A stretch of DNA of 64,000 nt from NCBI GenBank assembly GCA_963828415.1, contig CAWHEI010000001.1, positions 744,001 through 808,000 of the forward strand. The letters run 5' to 3'. How positions within the stretch are numbered: position 1 is the stretch's first letter; each line of letters opens with the position of its first letter. Source of the stretch: Sva-07 sp963828415 (GTDB taxonomy: Bacteria > Actinomycetota > Acidimicrobiia > Acidimicrobiales > Ilumatobacteraceae). A program made the translations under genes and the position numbers. This document shows, piece by piece, positions 34,500 to 43,489 of this stretch. Below the pieces are notes generated by a model. That model ran no database searches and was not told where the DNA came from. It saw only the letters and a program-made list of their open reading frames with translations.

Positions 34500-37453
34500 C
34501 CGCCCCCGACCAGTCCGCTCCGATGCTCAAACGGTTCGGCTACGGGGTGCGACACCCCAAGCAGTGGATGACCGACCTGTGCGGCGGCGAGGCAGCGTTC
34601 CCACTGCTCATCCTGTTCGGCCTCAACGCTGTCGACGAGCTCGACCGGACCGCATTCGGTGTCCTGCTGCCCGAGATCCGCGAGTCCTTCGACATCAACA
34701 TCTCCACGGCATTGTCGATCGTCGCCCTCTCGTCGATCGCTGCGTTGGCGCTGCAGGTACCGATCGCCCAGTACGCCGACAAGTCGAAGCGGATCCCGCT
34801 CGTGTTCGGCGGCGCCCTCATGTGGGCCATGTTCTCGGGAATGACCGGGTTGGCGACCGGACTGATCCTGCTCACGATCGCCCGCTCGGGGTCGGCGCTC
34901 GGCAAAGCCGTGATCGATCCGACGCACAACTCGCTGATAGCCGACTACTACCCGATCGAGACTCGGTCGAGGGTCTACAGCTTCCACCGCGCCGCGAACG
35001 CCGTCGGTGCCTTCGTCGGGCCTCTGGCAGCCGGCATGCTCGCCTTCTACTTCGACTGGCGCGTGCCGTTCCTGGTGTTCGTCATCCCCACGGTGATCTT
35101 CGCGGTGCTCGCCCTGCGGATGAACGAGCCGATCCGCGGTCGTTGGGAACGCCATGCCACCGGCGCATCACAGGAGATCATCGACACCGAGGAGGAGTCG
35201 CCGTCGTTCGCGGAGAGCTGGCGCACCGCCCACAAGGTGCGTTCGCTCCAGCGCATCTGGTGGGCGCTGCCGTTCCTCGCCACCTCGCTGATCGGGTTCG
35301 TCACGCTCGCCTCGCTGTTGTACGACCAGAAGTTCGGACTCGACGAGCGCGCCCGCGGCGTGGCGGCGGCCGTCTCCGAACCGTTCGCGCTCGTCGGACT
35401 CGTGCTCGGCGCCCGCATCGCCACCCGCCGCTTCGCCGGCAACATCAAGGGCCTGATCCGGTTCGTGGCGACGGTGGCGATGCTGACATCCGTTGCGTCT
35501 GCCGGCTTCGCCTTCGCCCCGAACGTGTACATCGCCGTGGCGCTCAACTGTGTGATCTCGGCATCGCTCGCGATCATCGGGCCCGGGGTGCTCGCTGCGC
35601 TCTCGCTGGCGATTCCGCCGCGAGCTCGTGCGACCGGCTTCGCGATCGGCTCGCTCTGGGTGATCCCTGGCCTCTTCGTGCTCCCGGTGATCGGCTGGAT
35701 CGCCGACAACTGGTCGATCGAGATCGGCATGCTCGTGATGATCCCGATGTTCGTCATCGGCAGCCTGGTGCTGCGCAGCGTCGCCGACGTGATCGACGAG
35801 GACATCGCCCAGGTGTGGCAGTCGGCCGCCGCCCGCTCCGAGGTGCTCTACGACCGCCGCCAGGGCCACACCAGCCTGTTGCTGCTCAAGGGCGTCGAGG
35901 CGGGCTACGACAACCGCACCGTGCTGCACGGCATCGACCTGCGCCTCGACGAGGGCGAGGTCGTCGCCCTGCTCGGCACGAACGGCGCCGGCAAGTCGAC
36001 CCTCTTGAAGTCGATCAGCGGGATCGTCGAAGCCGATCGAGGGGCCATCGTGCTCGACGGACGCGACATCACGCACGCCCCGCCCAACGAGATCGCTGCG
36101 CTCGGCATCGTGCAGATGCCCGGCGGCCAGGGTGTCTTCGGGTCGCTGACGGTCAAGGAGAACCTCGAGCTCGCCGGGTGGACGAACCGCCGGGATCCTG
36201 CGGGGGTCGCGGCTGCCACCGCCGAGGTCCTCGAGATGTTCCCGGTGCTCGCCGACCGCCTCGAATCGCCGGCGGCGAACATGTCGGGCGGTCAGCAGCA
36301 GATGCTGGCATTGGCGATGAGCTTCGTCATGCGCCCGAAGGTGCTGCTGATCGACGAACTGTCACTCGGTCTGGCCCCCGTCGTGGTGGGCCAGCTCCTG
36401 CCGATCGTGCGTCGGATGGCCGACGACGGCGTCACCGTCGTGTTGGTCGAGCAGAGCGTCAATGTCGCGCTCACCGTTGCCGAGCGGGCGTACTTCATGG
36501 AGCGCGGCACGATCCGGTTCGACGGCCCGACCGCCGAACTGCTCGAGCGGCCCGACCTGTTGCGGTCGGTGTTCCTCTCGGCGGCGCACGGCGACGACGA
36601 CGGCACCACCCACCCCGACATCGATCTCGATCAGGCCGTGATCGACCGAACCGAGTCCCCCGTGCTGTCGGTCACCGAGCTGTCGGTCAGTTTCGGCGGC
36701 ATCCGCGCGGTCAACGGCGCCACGTTCGACGTGTGGCCTCGTGAGATCGTCGGGGTGATCGGCCCGAACGGCGCCGGCAAGACCACCGTGTTCGACCTGA
36801 TCTCCGGGTTCACGCCACTCGACGAGGGCCAGATCGTGCTCAACGGCCGCAACATCACGTCGTTGAACTCTGCGGGCCGGGCCTCGATGGGACTCGGCCG
36901 CTCGTTCCAGGACGCCCGGCTGTTCCCCGAGCTCACCGTGGCCGAGACACTCGCCGTCGCGCAGGAGCGCTTCGTCGGGAGTCGCAGCATCGTCGTCGCC
37001 GCACTCCATCTGCCGATGGTCGTCGACTCCGAGCAGCACGTCGCGATGCGCGTCGACGAACTGATCGAACTGATGGGGCTCGGCGACTACCGCCACAAGT
37101 TCGTCCGGGAGCTGTCCACCGGCACCCGACGTGTCGTCGACCTGGCGTGCCTCGTTGCACACCGGCCGGCGGTGATCCTGTTGGATGAACCCACCTCGGG
37201 TATCGCCCAACGCGAGGTGGAAGCGCTGGCGCCGGTGATCCGACGGCTGCGCGACGAGATGGGCGCGAGCCTGGTCATCGTCGAACACGACATCCCGTTC
37301 GTGTCCGGCGTGTCCGACCGGCTGCTCGCACTCGAACAGGGTCAGGTCATCGCGACCGGACCGCCAGCGGACGTTCTGGCCCATCCAGACGTCATCGAGT
37401 CATACCTCGGCACTTCCGGTGCCGCGATCACCCGATCAGGGGGAACGGAGTAG
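34496..37453 (+). CDS. MFS transporter fused to LivF- and LivG-like ATPases
   Basis: 985 aa with three modules. Residues about 30-440: major-facilitator protein with about 12 helices (MFS loop VPIAQYADKSKRIP). Residues about 455-690: LivF-like ATPase with Walker A LGTNGAGKST (near 491), signature MSGGQQQMLALA, Walker B VLLIDELSLGLAP. Residues about 720-975: LivG-like ATPase with GPNGAGKTTVFDLI, Walker B VILLDEPTSGIA and an H-loop VEHDIPFV; its signature reads LSTGTRR rather than LSGGQ. Lies between the fused permease and the binding protein, overlapping the first by four bases and three bases from the second. The MFS part may be a regulator or extra channel of the ABC system; function unproven. 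Confidence 0.9.
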   Translation: MTAPDQSAPMLKRFGYGVRHPKQWMTDLCGGEAAFPLLILFGLNAVDELDRTAFGVLLPEIRESFDINISTALSIVALSSIAALALQVPIAQYADKSKRIPLVFGGALMWAMFSGMTGLATGLILLTIARSGSALGKAVIDPTHNSLIADYYPIETRSRVYSFHRAANAVGAFVGPLAAGMLAFYFDWRVPFLVFVIPTVIFAVLALRMNEPIRGRWERHATGASQEIIDTEEESPSFAESWRTAHKVRSLQRIWWALPFLATSLIGFVTLASLLYDQKFGLDERARGVAAAVSEPFALVGLVLGARIATRRFAGNIKGLIRFVATVAMLTSVASAGFAFAPNVYIAVALNCVISASLAIIGPGVLAALSLAIPPRARATGFAIGSLWVIPGLFVLPVIGWIADNWSIEIGMLVMIPMFVIGSLVLRSVADVIDEDIAQVWQSAAARSEVLYDRRQGHTSLLLLKGVEAGYDNRTVLHGIDLRLDEGEVVALLGTNGAGKSTLLKSISGIVEADRGAIVLDGRDITHAPPNEIAALGIVQMPGGQGVFGSLTVKENLELAGWTNRRDPAGVAAATAEVLEMFPVLADRLESPAANMSGGQQQMLALAMSFVMRPKVLLIDELSLGLAPVVVGQLLPIVRRMADDGVTVVLVEQSVNVALTVAERAYFMERGTIRFDGPTAELLERPDLLRSVFLSAAHGDDDGTTHPDIDLDQAVIDRTESPVLSVTELSVSFGGIRAVNGATFDVWPREIVGVIGPNGAGKTTVFDLISGFTPLDEGQIVLNGRNITSLNSAGRASMGLGRSFQDARLFPELTVAETLAVAQERFVGSRSIVVAALHLPMVVDSEQHVAMRVDELIELMGLGDYRHKFVRELSTGTRRVVDLACLVAHRPAVILLDEPTSGIAQREVEALAPVIRRLRDEMGASLVIVEHDIPFVSGVSDRLLALEQGQVIATGPPADVLAHPDVIESYLGTSGAAITRSGGTE

Positions 37454-37456
37454 ATC

Positions 37457-39250
37457 ATGCAACCAGCACAGGCAGAGGGCGGGGGCTCCTCGTCGAACAA
37501 TCTCAAGAAGTGGGGGCCGATCGGAGCGATCGTGCTCGTCATCGCGGCAGTGGCCGGCATCGTGCTGGTCACCGGCGGCGACGACGACGATGGCGACGCC
37601 GGTGCCGACACCACCACTGCGGTGACCGAAGCACCGGAGGTCACCGAGGCGCCGGACGCCACCGACGCGCCGGAGGAAACGACGCCCGACGGCACCGAGC
37701 CCGACGGTGGAGGCGGAGGCGAGATCGTCTACCCGCTGTCGTTCAGTCAGGCCGAAGAGCAGGGCATCGAGGTGGCCTGGGACGAACGCTGCGATCCTGA
37801 GACGGGCAACCTGGCGATCAAGTGGTTCTTCGCACCCGAGTGTTACGCCCCGTTCGAGGGCGACAACGGCGGCGACACGACTCGCGGCGTCACCGCCGAC
37901 ACGATCAAGGTCGTGCAGTACCAGGGCCCCGACGACGACCCGATCATCAACTACCTGTCCGACGCCGTGAGCGTCGACGACACGAACGCCGAGTCGCAAC
38001 AGACGGCAAACGACATGCTCGGCATGTTCGAGCAGTTCTACGAGCTGTACGGCCGGACGATCGAACTCGAGTTCTACGAGAGCACCGGTCTCGCAAACGA
38101 CGAGGTCACCGCCCGCGCCGACGCAGTTCGAATCGCCGAGGACTTCGAGCCATTCGTCGTGCTCGGTGGTCCAGCGTTGACGAGTGCGTTCGCCGACGAA
38201 CTGACAGCGCGCGACGTCATGTGCATCGGGTGCACCCCCGGTCAGCCACCAGAGTGGTACGCCGAGCGCGATCCGTACGTGTACGGCCTCGCAATCAGCG
38301 CCGCCCAGGCCCGCGCCCACGGCACCGAGTTCATCTCCAAGCAGCTCGTCGGCGGAAACGCCGAGTATGCGGGCGAAGCGTTCCAAGCCCAACCGCGCGC
38401 CTTCGGCCACGTGTGGATCTCGTCGAGCCCGGAGTCGCCGGTGATCGCCGCTGCGTTCGAAGCCGACCTCGCCGAGGGCGGCGCTGCGATCGTCGAATCG
38501 TTGCCGTACACGCTCGATCCGGCCACGATCCAGGCACAAGCGTCGCAGATCATCGCCAAGCTGAAGGCGTCAGGCGTCACCACCGTGGTGCTCGTCGCGG
38601 ACGGCATCGCTCCACGCGACCTCAGCAAGGAAGCGACCGCCCAGGAGTACTTCCCTGAATGGGTGATCGTCGCCCCCGCGCTGGCCGACCTCACGGCCTT
38701 CGGACGCACCTACGACCAAGCGCAGTGGGCGCACGCGTTCGGGGTCACTCATGGCGCCGTTCCGGTCACGCCGGAGATCTCCGGCTTCTACGGGCTCTAC
38801 GAGTGGTTCATGGGTGCCGAGCCGCCGGCAAAGGACACGATCGGCCTGCTGATGCCGAACTACACGTTCCTGGCGGCCAACCTGCAGTCGACCGGCCCGA
38901 ACCTGACCCCGGAGAGTTTCCGTGATGCGCTCTTTGCAGGATCCGGAACCACGCCGGCGCTGACGCAGCCGCTGTTGACCTACGGAACAGCGGCGGGGTT
39001 CTGGCCGGAGACGGACTACAACGGTGTCGACGATGCGACGCTGTACTGGTGGGACCCCAATGCGACCGGCCCTGACGAGATCCGCAAGGAGGGCACCGGT
39101 ATGAACACGTTCGTCGACGGCGGAAAGCGCTACCTGCCCGGCGAGTGGCCGACGGAGAGCAAGCTGTTCGACCCCGACGGCGCCGTCACCATCTACGAGG
39201 TCCCGCCGCCGGAGGAGACCCCGCCGGACTACCCCAGCCCCGCTGGCTGA
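37457..39250 (+). CDS. LivK-like extracytoplasmic substrate-binding protein
   Basis: 597 aa. One N-terminal membrane anchor (about residues 19-40, WGPIGAIVLVIAAVAGIVLV), then an Asp/Thr/Pro/Gly-rich linker (about 43-90), then a Peripla_BP_6-type domain: VTADTIKVVQYQGPDDDPI, VVLGGPALTSAFADEL, TLDPATIQAQASQIIAKLK. No lipobox, so it is tethered by the helix. It is longer than usual LivK (about 370-400 aa) because of the linker and extra C-terminal part. Completes the three-gene Liv-type operon; substrate not known. Confidence 0.85.
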   Translation: MQPAQAEGGGSSSNNLKKWGPIGAIVLVIAAVAGIVLVTGGDDDDGDAGADTTTAVTEAPEVTEAPDATDAPEETTPDGTEPDGGGGGEIVYPLSFSQAEEQGIEVAWDERCDPETGNLAIKWFFAPECYAPFEGDNGGDTTRGVTADTIKVVQYQGPDDDPIINYLSDAVSVDDTNAESQQTANDMLGMFEQFYELYGRTIELEFYESTGLANDEVTARADAVRIAEDFEPFVVLGGPALTSAFADELTARDVMCIGCTPGQPPEWYAERDPYVYGLAISAAQARAHGTEFISKQLVGGNAEYAGEAFQAQPRAFGHVWISSSPESPVIAAAFEADLAEGGAAIVESLPYTLDPATIQAQASQIIAKLKASGVTTVVLVADGIAPRDLSKEATAQEYFPEWVIVAPALADLTAFGRTYDQAQWAHAFGVTHGAVPVTPEISGFYGLYEWFMGAEPPAKDTIGLLMPNYTFLAANLQSTGPNLTPESFRDALFAGSGTTPALTQPLLTYGTAAGFWPETDYNGVDDATLYWWDPNATGPDEIRKEGTGMNTFVDGGKRYLPGEWPTESKLFDPDGAVTIYEVPPPEETPPDYPSPAG

Positions 39251-39259
39251 CCCATGCTT

Positions 39260-39302
39260 CTCGTGAACAACTCCGCGCACAGAGCGCGGAGTTGTTCACG
39301 AG
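39260..39302. terminator. perfect 19-bp inverted repeat between convergent genes
   Basis: CTCGTGAACAACTCCGCGC (39260-39278) pairs completely with GCGCGGAGTTGTTCACGAG (39284-39302) around a 5-base loop ACAGA. It lies after the Liv binding-protein stop and its right arm includes the stop codon of the opposite-strand phosphatase, so it can serve both genes as a terminator. No clear U-tract. Confidence 0.7.
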
Positions 39303-39880
39303 TTCGGGAGTGATGCCGTCTCGTTGAAGGTCTGCAGGATCGGTCGGTCGCCGCGGATGGCGATCCGACACACCGAAGCGTGGTCGAGATGGCAGTTGAA
39401 CGAGATCCCGATGTCGACGCCGAGCGCCCACGCCACCGCCGACTTCATCGGCGACACGTGGCTCACCACGACGATGTTCGCCGCATCTGCTCGCTCGAGC
39501 AGCTCATCGCACGCCACGCGCACCCGCTGATCGAGCTCGGCCAGTGACTCGCCGCCCTGCGGCGTGAAGTGGGGATCGTCGCGCCATCGCGACCACACCT
39601 CGGAGGGGACGTCGGCATGCGGTGTGCCCTCGTATTCGCCGTACGAGAGTTCCAGCCATCGGTCGTCGATCTCGATCGGTCGGCCGAATGCGGCAGCGGT
39701 CTGCATCGCCCGCTTCAACGGGCTCGACACCACGAAGTCGACCTCACACCGGTCCTGGACGTAGGCAGCAACCGAGACGGCCTGCTGGCGTCCGCGGTCG
39801 TCGAGATCCTGGTCGAGTCGGCCCTGCAGGCGTCCCTCGAGATTCGCCTGGGTGCGGCCGTGGCGTACGAGGATCAACAC
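39296..39880 (-). CDS. histidine phosphatase family protein
   Basis: 194-aa phosphatase/mutase fold. Catalytic RHG in LILVRHGRTQANLEGRLQG, then SSPLKRAMQTAA, the proton-donor Glu in ELSYGEYEG and second His in VVSHVSPMKSA. Members include phosphoglycerate mutase-like enzymes and phosphatases of many small molecules; substrate unknown. The stop codon is part of the inverted repeat at 39260-39302. Confidence 0.88.
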   Translation of the reverse strand: MLILVRHGRTQANLEGRLQGRLDQDLDDRGRQQAVSVAAYVQDRCEVDFVVSSPLKRAMQTAAAFGRPIEIDDRWLELSYGEYEGTPHADVPSEVWSRWRDDPHFTPQGGESLAELDQRVRVACDELLERADAANIVVVSHVSPMKSAVAWALGVDIGISFNCHLDHASVCRIAIRGDRPILQTFNETASLPNS

Positions 39881-39919
39881 GTCACGCAGTGTCCCACAGC
39901 GGCAGGTGCGCGGGACGTG

Positions 39920-40408
39920 TCAGCCGAGGCGTTCGGGAACAGCGTCGAGCTGACCGTTGCGCATGAACTCGGCTCGGCGCTCGCGATCACCGAGCCGATT
40001 GTGCCGCCACAGCCACACACAGATCGCCACTCCGATCGCCTCCAGCGGCAGGCTCCACCAACCCCGATCGAGGATCGGCAGGGGCGAATCGTCGAACGAC
40101 ATGCCGAAGAACGGCCACCAGAAGACCTCGGTGTTGTTCCACGCGCCGTCGAACACCAGGTGCAGAATCATCCCGATCGGCAACCCCAGCAGCAGTTTGC
40201 GGATGGGTTTGCGACCAGACGTCGCAATCATCAACGCCGCGAGCAGACCGACGCTGACGGTGACGCTGTGCAAGGCCCGGGCCCCGCCGAACACCCCGTC
40301 GGCGATCGGGAGCACGGAGCCGACGATCAGCAGGCGGTAGTCGAAGCGGGGATCCCGGAAGACGACCCCGACGGTGACGATCGCTGTACCGATGAACCAG
40401 AAGAACAC
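39920..40408 (-). CDS. integral membrane protein, putative hydrolase-like
   Basis: 162 aa with about four hydrophobic stretches. The order DGVFGGARALHS, LPIGMILHLVFDGAWNN and WWPFFGMSF resembles small membrane-bound metal-dependent hydrolases, with His and Asp residues in membrane-flanking positions, but the identification is weak. It follows the zinc-ribbon gene with a 15-base gap and is probably co-transcribed. Confidence 0.6.
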   Translation of the reverse strand: MFFWFIGTAIVTVGVVFRDPRFDYRLLIVGSVLPIADGVFGGARALHSVTVSVGLLAALMIATSGRKPIRKLLLGLPIGMILHLVFDGAWNNTEVFWWPFFGMSFDDSPLPILDRGWWSLPLEAIGVAICVWLWRHNRLGDRERRAEFMRNGQLDAVPERLG

Positions 40409-40423
40409 GTCGCCGTCCGCGGG

Positions 40424-41167
40424 TCAGACGATGAGGAGACGGCCGCAGTCGGGGCAGTCCGTGACCCCGGTGTCGGCTGCTTCGTCCTTCACGGTGTCGA
40501 TCTCGGCGGCCGAGAGTTCGAGATGGCACCCCTGGCACTGCTTGCCCACGAGTGGCGCAACGGCAACACCGAGCGCGGCCCGTTTGCGGTCGTACGTGGA
40601 CAACAAGGCATCCGGCAGTTCGTTGCGCAGTTCCAGACGTCGTCCGGCGAGCGCCGCCAGTTCGCTGTCGATGTCGCCCACCTCGGCGGCGAGGGCGTCG
40701 TCGGCGAGTCCGAGGCGCGTGCGCAGCTGTTCTTCGCCGCCGAGATGCTCCGACAACTGGTCGTCGAGCGCCGACTGCTCCTCCAACGATTCCAGTTCGT
40801 GCCCATCGAGTTCGTCGATCTGCTCGGTCAGGGTGGCCATCTCGTGCATCAGTGCCTCGGCCTCGCGCGGTGCGATGACCGTCTTCATCTGCCCCTCGAG
40901 GCGGACACGGTGTGCGAGGAGCTCGGCGCCGCGGTGCTCGGCCGCCTCGATCGAGGTGCCCAGTTCGTCGATCCGCGACCGCAGTGCGGCCCGCTGCTGC
41001 TCCCAGGTGCGCATCGCGGCCGTTGCGCTGGCGAGGTCGTCGCGCAGCGGTGAGTGCTCACGCCGGTGGCCGAGTTGATCGGCCTGAGTGTCGACGGCCT
41101 GCAGCGCCAGCAACAGTTCGGGAATCGAGGTTGGTGCGCTCGGTGCGGTCTCCGCTGTGTCACTCAT
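40424..41167 (-). CDS. coiled-coil zinc-ribbon protein (CT398/Rv2229c-like)
   Basis: 247 aa: a long antiparallel coiled-coil hairpin (about residues 30-195, rich in Glu/Leu/Ala/Arg) ending in a C4 zinc ribbon with CQGCHLEL and CPDCGRLL. Conserved in Actinobacteria, often beside RNase H or glycolate genes. Exact role unknown; protein-protein or nucleic-acid scaffolding has been proposed for the family. Its ATG overlaps the stop of the PBP gene (ATGAGTGA), so they share a transcript. Confidence 0.85.
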   Translation of the reverse strand: MSDTAETAPSAPTSIPELLLALQAVDTQADQLGHRREHSPLRDDLASATAAMRTWEQQRAALRSRIDELGTSIEAAEHRGAELLAHRVRLEGQMKTVIAPREAEALMHEMATLTEQIDELDGHELESLEEQSALDDQLSEHLGGEEQLRTRLGLADDALAAEVGDIDSELAALAGRRLELRNELPDALLSTYDRKRAALGVAVAPLVGKQCQGCHLELSAAEIDTVKDEAADTGVTDCPDCGRLLIV

Positions 41168-43427
41168 CGAGGATGATTGTGCCAGGTGCGCACGGCCCGA
41201 CCGTATCCGTCACCGGCAGCGACGGCAGCGGCGCCAGCGGATCGAGGTTGTCGGGCGGGATCGTCGTGCCGACCTGGACCGATTCGTACACGGGGACCGT
41301 GGCCGGCGGAACGGTCTCGGCGGGTGTGCCATCGGGATTCGGCGGCGCCACGGTGGTCGGAGGCGCAGCGGGATCGACCGGGGCTGGCGCGGTGCCGACG
41401 GCGCGAAGAGTGCACTCGTTGCCCGGTAGATACAAGCGCGCGTTCGGGCGCTTGGGCGGCGCGGGACGCTCCCAGTCGACGACCGGCAGGTACGTGTGCG
41501 CCGGCTGCATGTACGCCTTCCAGATCGCCGCCGGGAAGTGCCCTCCCTGAACCCCGCCTCCGCTGTACCCAGCGGCTCGCAGTTCGGGGATTGCTCCTGA
41601 ACCCCGGTAGCTCATCGGCGTGTACGCGTTCGGGTCTCCGACCCATACGGCGGTTGCCAACTGCTTCGTGCCGCCGACGAACCACGCGTTGGTGTTCTCG
41701 TCCTGGGTGCCGGTCTTGCCGAAGGCGGGGCGGCGGTCGTCGAACGCCGCGCGACGGCCCGTTCCGCCACCGTAGATCGGCCCCTTCAGGATCTCGACGG
41801 TGGCCAGCGCTGCGTCGCGATCGAGCACCTGGACGCCGGGGTCGAGGTGCGTGTGGATGCGTTCGCCATCGGGACCGTCGATGTAGTCGACGTAGTACGG
41901 AGTGTGGTGCACGCCTTCGTTGGCGAGTGCTTGGATGCCCGACGCCATGTCGATCGGTGCCATCTCGTTGGCACCGGTGGCGAGGCTGGCGAACGGCTCG
42001 ATCGGGAGCCGCTCGGACGCCGGCTGGTCGCGATACAGGTACGGCGACTCGGCCATCCGGTAGATCGTGTCGACGACGCGGTGGAGTCCGACGATCTGCG
42101 ACAGTCGTCCGAAGGCACAGTTGATCGATCGTGTGGTGTGCGACTGCAACGTCGAGACGCCGCCGTTCACGGCGTCGGTGATCTCGAACGGCTCGGCCTC
42201 GTTGCCGGGGTTCGGCAGCGTGCATGGCTTGGTTCCGTCGAGCACATCGTTGGCCTGAGCGCCCGCCTGCACCGCGGCGGCGAGGATGAACACCTTCACG
42301 CTCGACCCGGTCTGGCGAGGGCTCAACGCCATGTTCACTTCGCGTTCGTTCGGCTTGAAGCCCTGTCCGCCGACCATGGCGCGAATCGCGCCAGACGTGG
42401 CGTCGAGCGACAAGATCGCAGCGTCGATACCGGCCGTGTTCTCGGGCAGCTCCGAGCGCGCCTGCTCGGCGAGCGACTGCAGGGTCGAGTCCAACGTGGT
42501 GTGGATGCGCAGCCCACCGCGGAACAGCTGGTTGTACCGCTCCTGATACGTGTCACCGAGGATGTCGGACTTGTTGAGCAGGTAGTCGCGCAGCGCCTCG
42601 GTGAAGTACGTCCGCGAGAACGACCGCTCGGGCAGCGTCTTGACACGCGACGGCAGCACGAACTCCTCGGCGATGGTGGCCGCTTCGGACTCGGTGAACA
42701 GTTCCTCGTCGACGAGACGATCGAGCACCTGGAGCCACCGGGCACGGCTGCGTTCGGGTTCGTTGATCGGGTCGAACCCCGACGGCGACCGCACCAGGCC
42801 GGCGAGGAACGCCGATTCGACGAATGTCAGATCGGCGGCCTTCTTGCCGAAGTAGGTCTCGGCCGCTGCCTCGATGCCATAGGCGTTGTTGCCGAAGAAC
42901 ACCGTGTTGAGGTAGCGAGCCATGATGTCCTGTTTCGACATCTCCTTCTCGAGCATGCGGGCGTAGTGCATCTGCAGCAGCTTGTACCGACCATCGCGCT
43001 CGAGCCCGGCGAGGTAGTCGTTCTTCACCACTTGCATGGTGATCGTCGAGGCACCCTGCTGCGGCGAGTCGGACGCAAAATTCGACAGCGTCGCCCGCAC
43101 GAGACTGCGCAGGTTGATGCCGTCGTGGGTGAAGAATTCCTTGTCCTCGACCACCAGGAACGCATCGATCACCGCTTGCGGGATGTCCTCGAATGCGATC
43201 GGCTGAGAGTTCTCGAGTTCGTAGAACGCGATCTCCTGGCCGGTGACGTCGTACACGTAGGTTCGTTGGGCCAGGGATTCGAACTCGGGGAGCACCACGG
43301 GGAGTTCCTCGTGGGCGTTCGCACTCGACCAGACCCGTGGCGCCACGCCGACGATGGTGGCCGTGAGCAGGAGCGCTCCGGCAGCCACGATCAGCAGCAG
43401 TCGAGGGATGAATCCGAGAAAACGCAC
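41160..43427 (-). CDS. class A penicillin-binding protein (PBP1-like)
   Basis: 755-aa bifunctional peptidoglycan synthase. One N-terminal membrane helix (LLLIVAAGALLLTATIVG), GT51 glycosyltransferase with the catalytic EDKEFFTHDGIN and QGASTITMQVVKN, then a transpeptidase with SxxK in TGSSVKVF, SxN in RSINC and KTG in FGKTGTQDENTNAWFVG. Extracytoplasmic C-tail of about 100 aa is Pro/Thr/Ala-rich, possibly cell-wall spanning. GTG 43427 follows AAGGGCG at six bases. Divergent from the dehydrogenase gene. Confidence 0.92.
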   Translation of the reverse strand: MRFLGFIPRLLLIVAAGALLLTATIVGVAPRVWSSANAHEELPVVLPEFESLAQRTYVYDVTGQEIAFYELENSQPIAFEDIPQAVIDAFLVVEDKEFFTHDGINLRSLVRATLSNFASDSPQQGASTITMQVVKNDYLAGLERDGRYKLLQMHYARMLEKEMSKQDIMARYLNTVFFGNNAYGIEAAAETYFGKKAADLTFVESAFLAGLVRSPSGFDPINEPERSRARWLQVLDRLVDEELFTESEAATIAEEFVLPSRVKTLPERSFSRTYFTEALRDYLLNKSDILGDTYQERYNQLFRGGLRIHTTLDSTLQSLAEQARSELPENTAGIDAAILSLDATSGAIRAMVGGQGFKPNEREVNMALSPRQTGSSVKVFILAAAVQAGAQANDVLDGTKPCTLPNPGNEAEPFEITDAVNGGVSTLQSHTTRSINCAFGRLSQIVGLHRVVDTIYRMAESPYLYRDQPASERLPIEPFASLATGANEMAPIDMASGIQALANEGVHHTPYYVDYIDGPDGERIHTHLDPGVQVLDRDAALATVEILKGPIYGGGTGRRAAFDDRRPAFGKTGTQDENTNAWFVGGTKQLATAVWVGDPNAYTPMSYRGSGAIPELRAAGYSGGGVQGGHFPAAIWKAYMQPAHTYLPVVDWERPAPPKRPNARLYLPGNECTLRAVGTAPAPVDPAAPPTTVAPPNPDGTPAETVPPATVPVYESVQVGTTIPPDNLDPLAPLPSLPVTDTVGPCAPGTIILDE

Positions 43428-43489
43428 AGCGCCCTTGACGATACTGGGGGTGGCGGTGGCAGTGTCGGCAGGCGGTACCGTCAGCGACG

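Noticed and set aside
34496..37453. MFS and ATPases as separate genes joined by an assembly error
   Set aside because: The open frame runs without a break across both junctions, and there is no stop, start or repeat at the joins; relatives are still needed to confirm.
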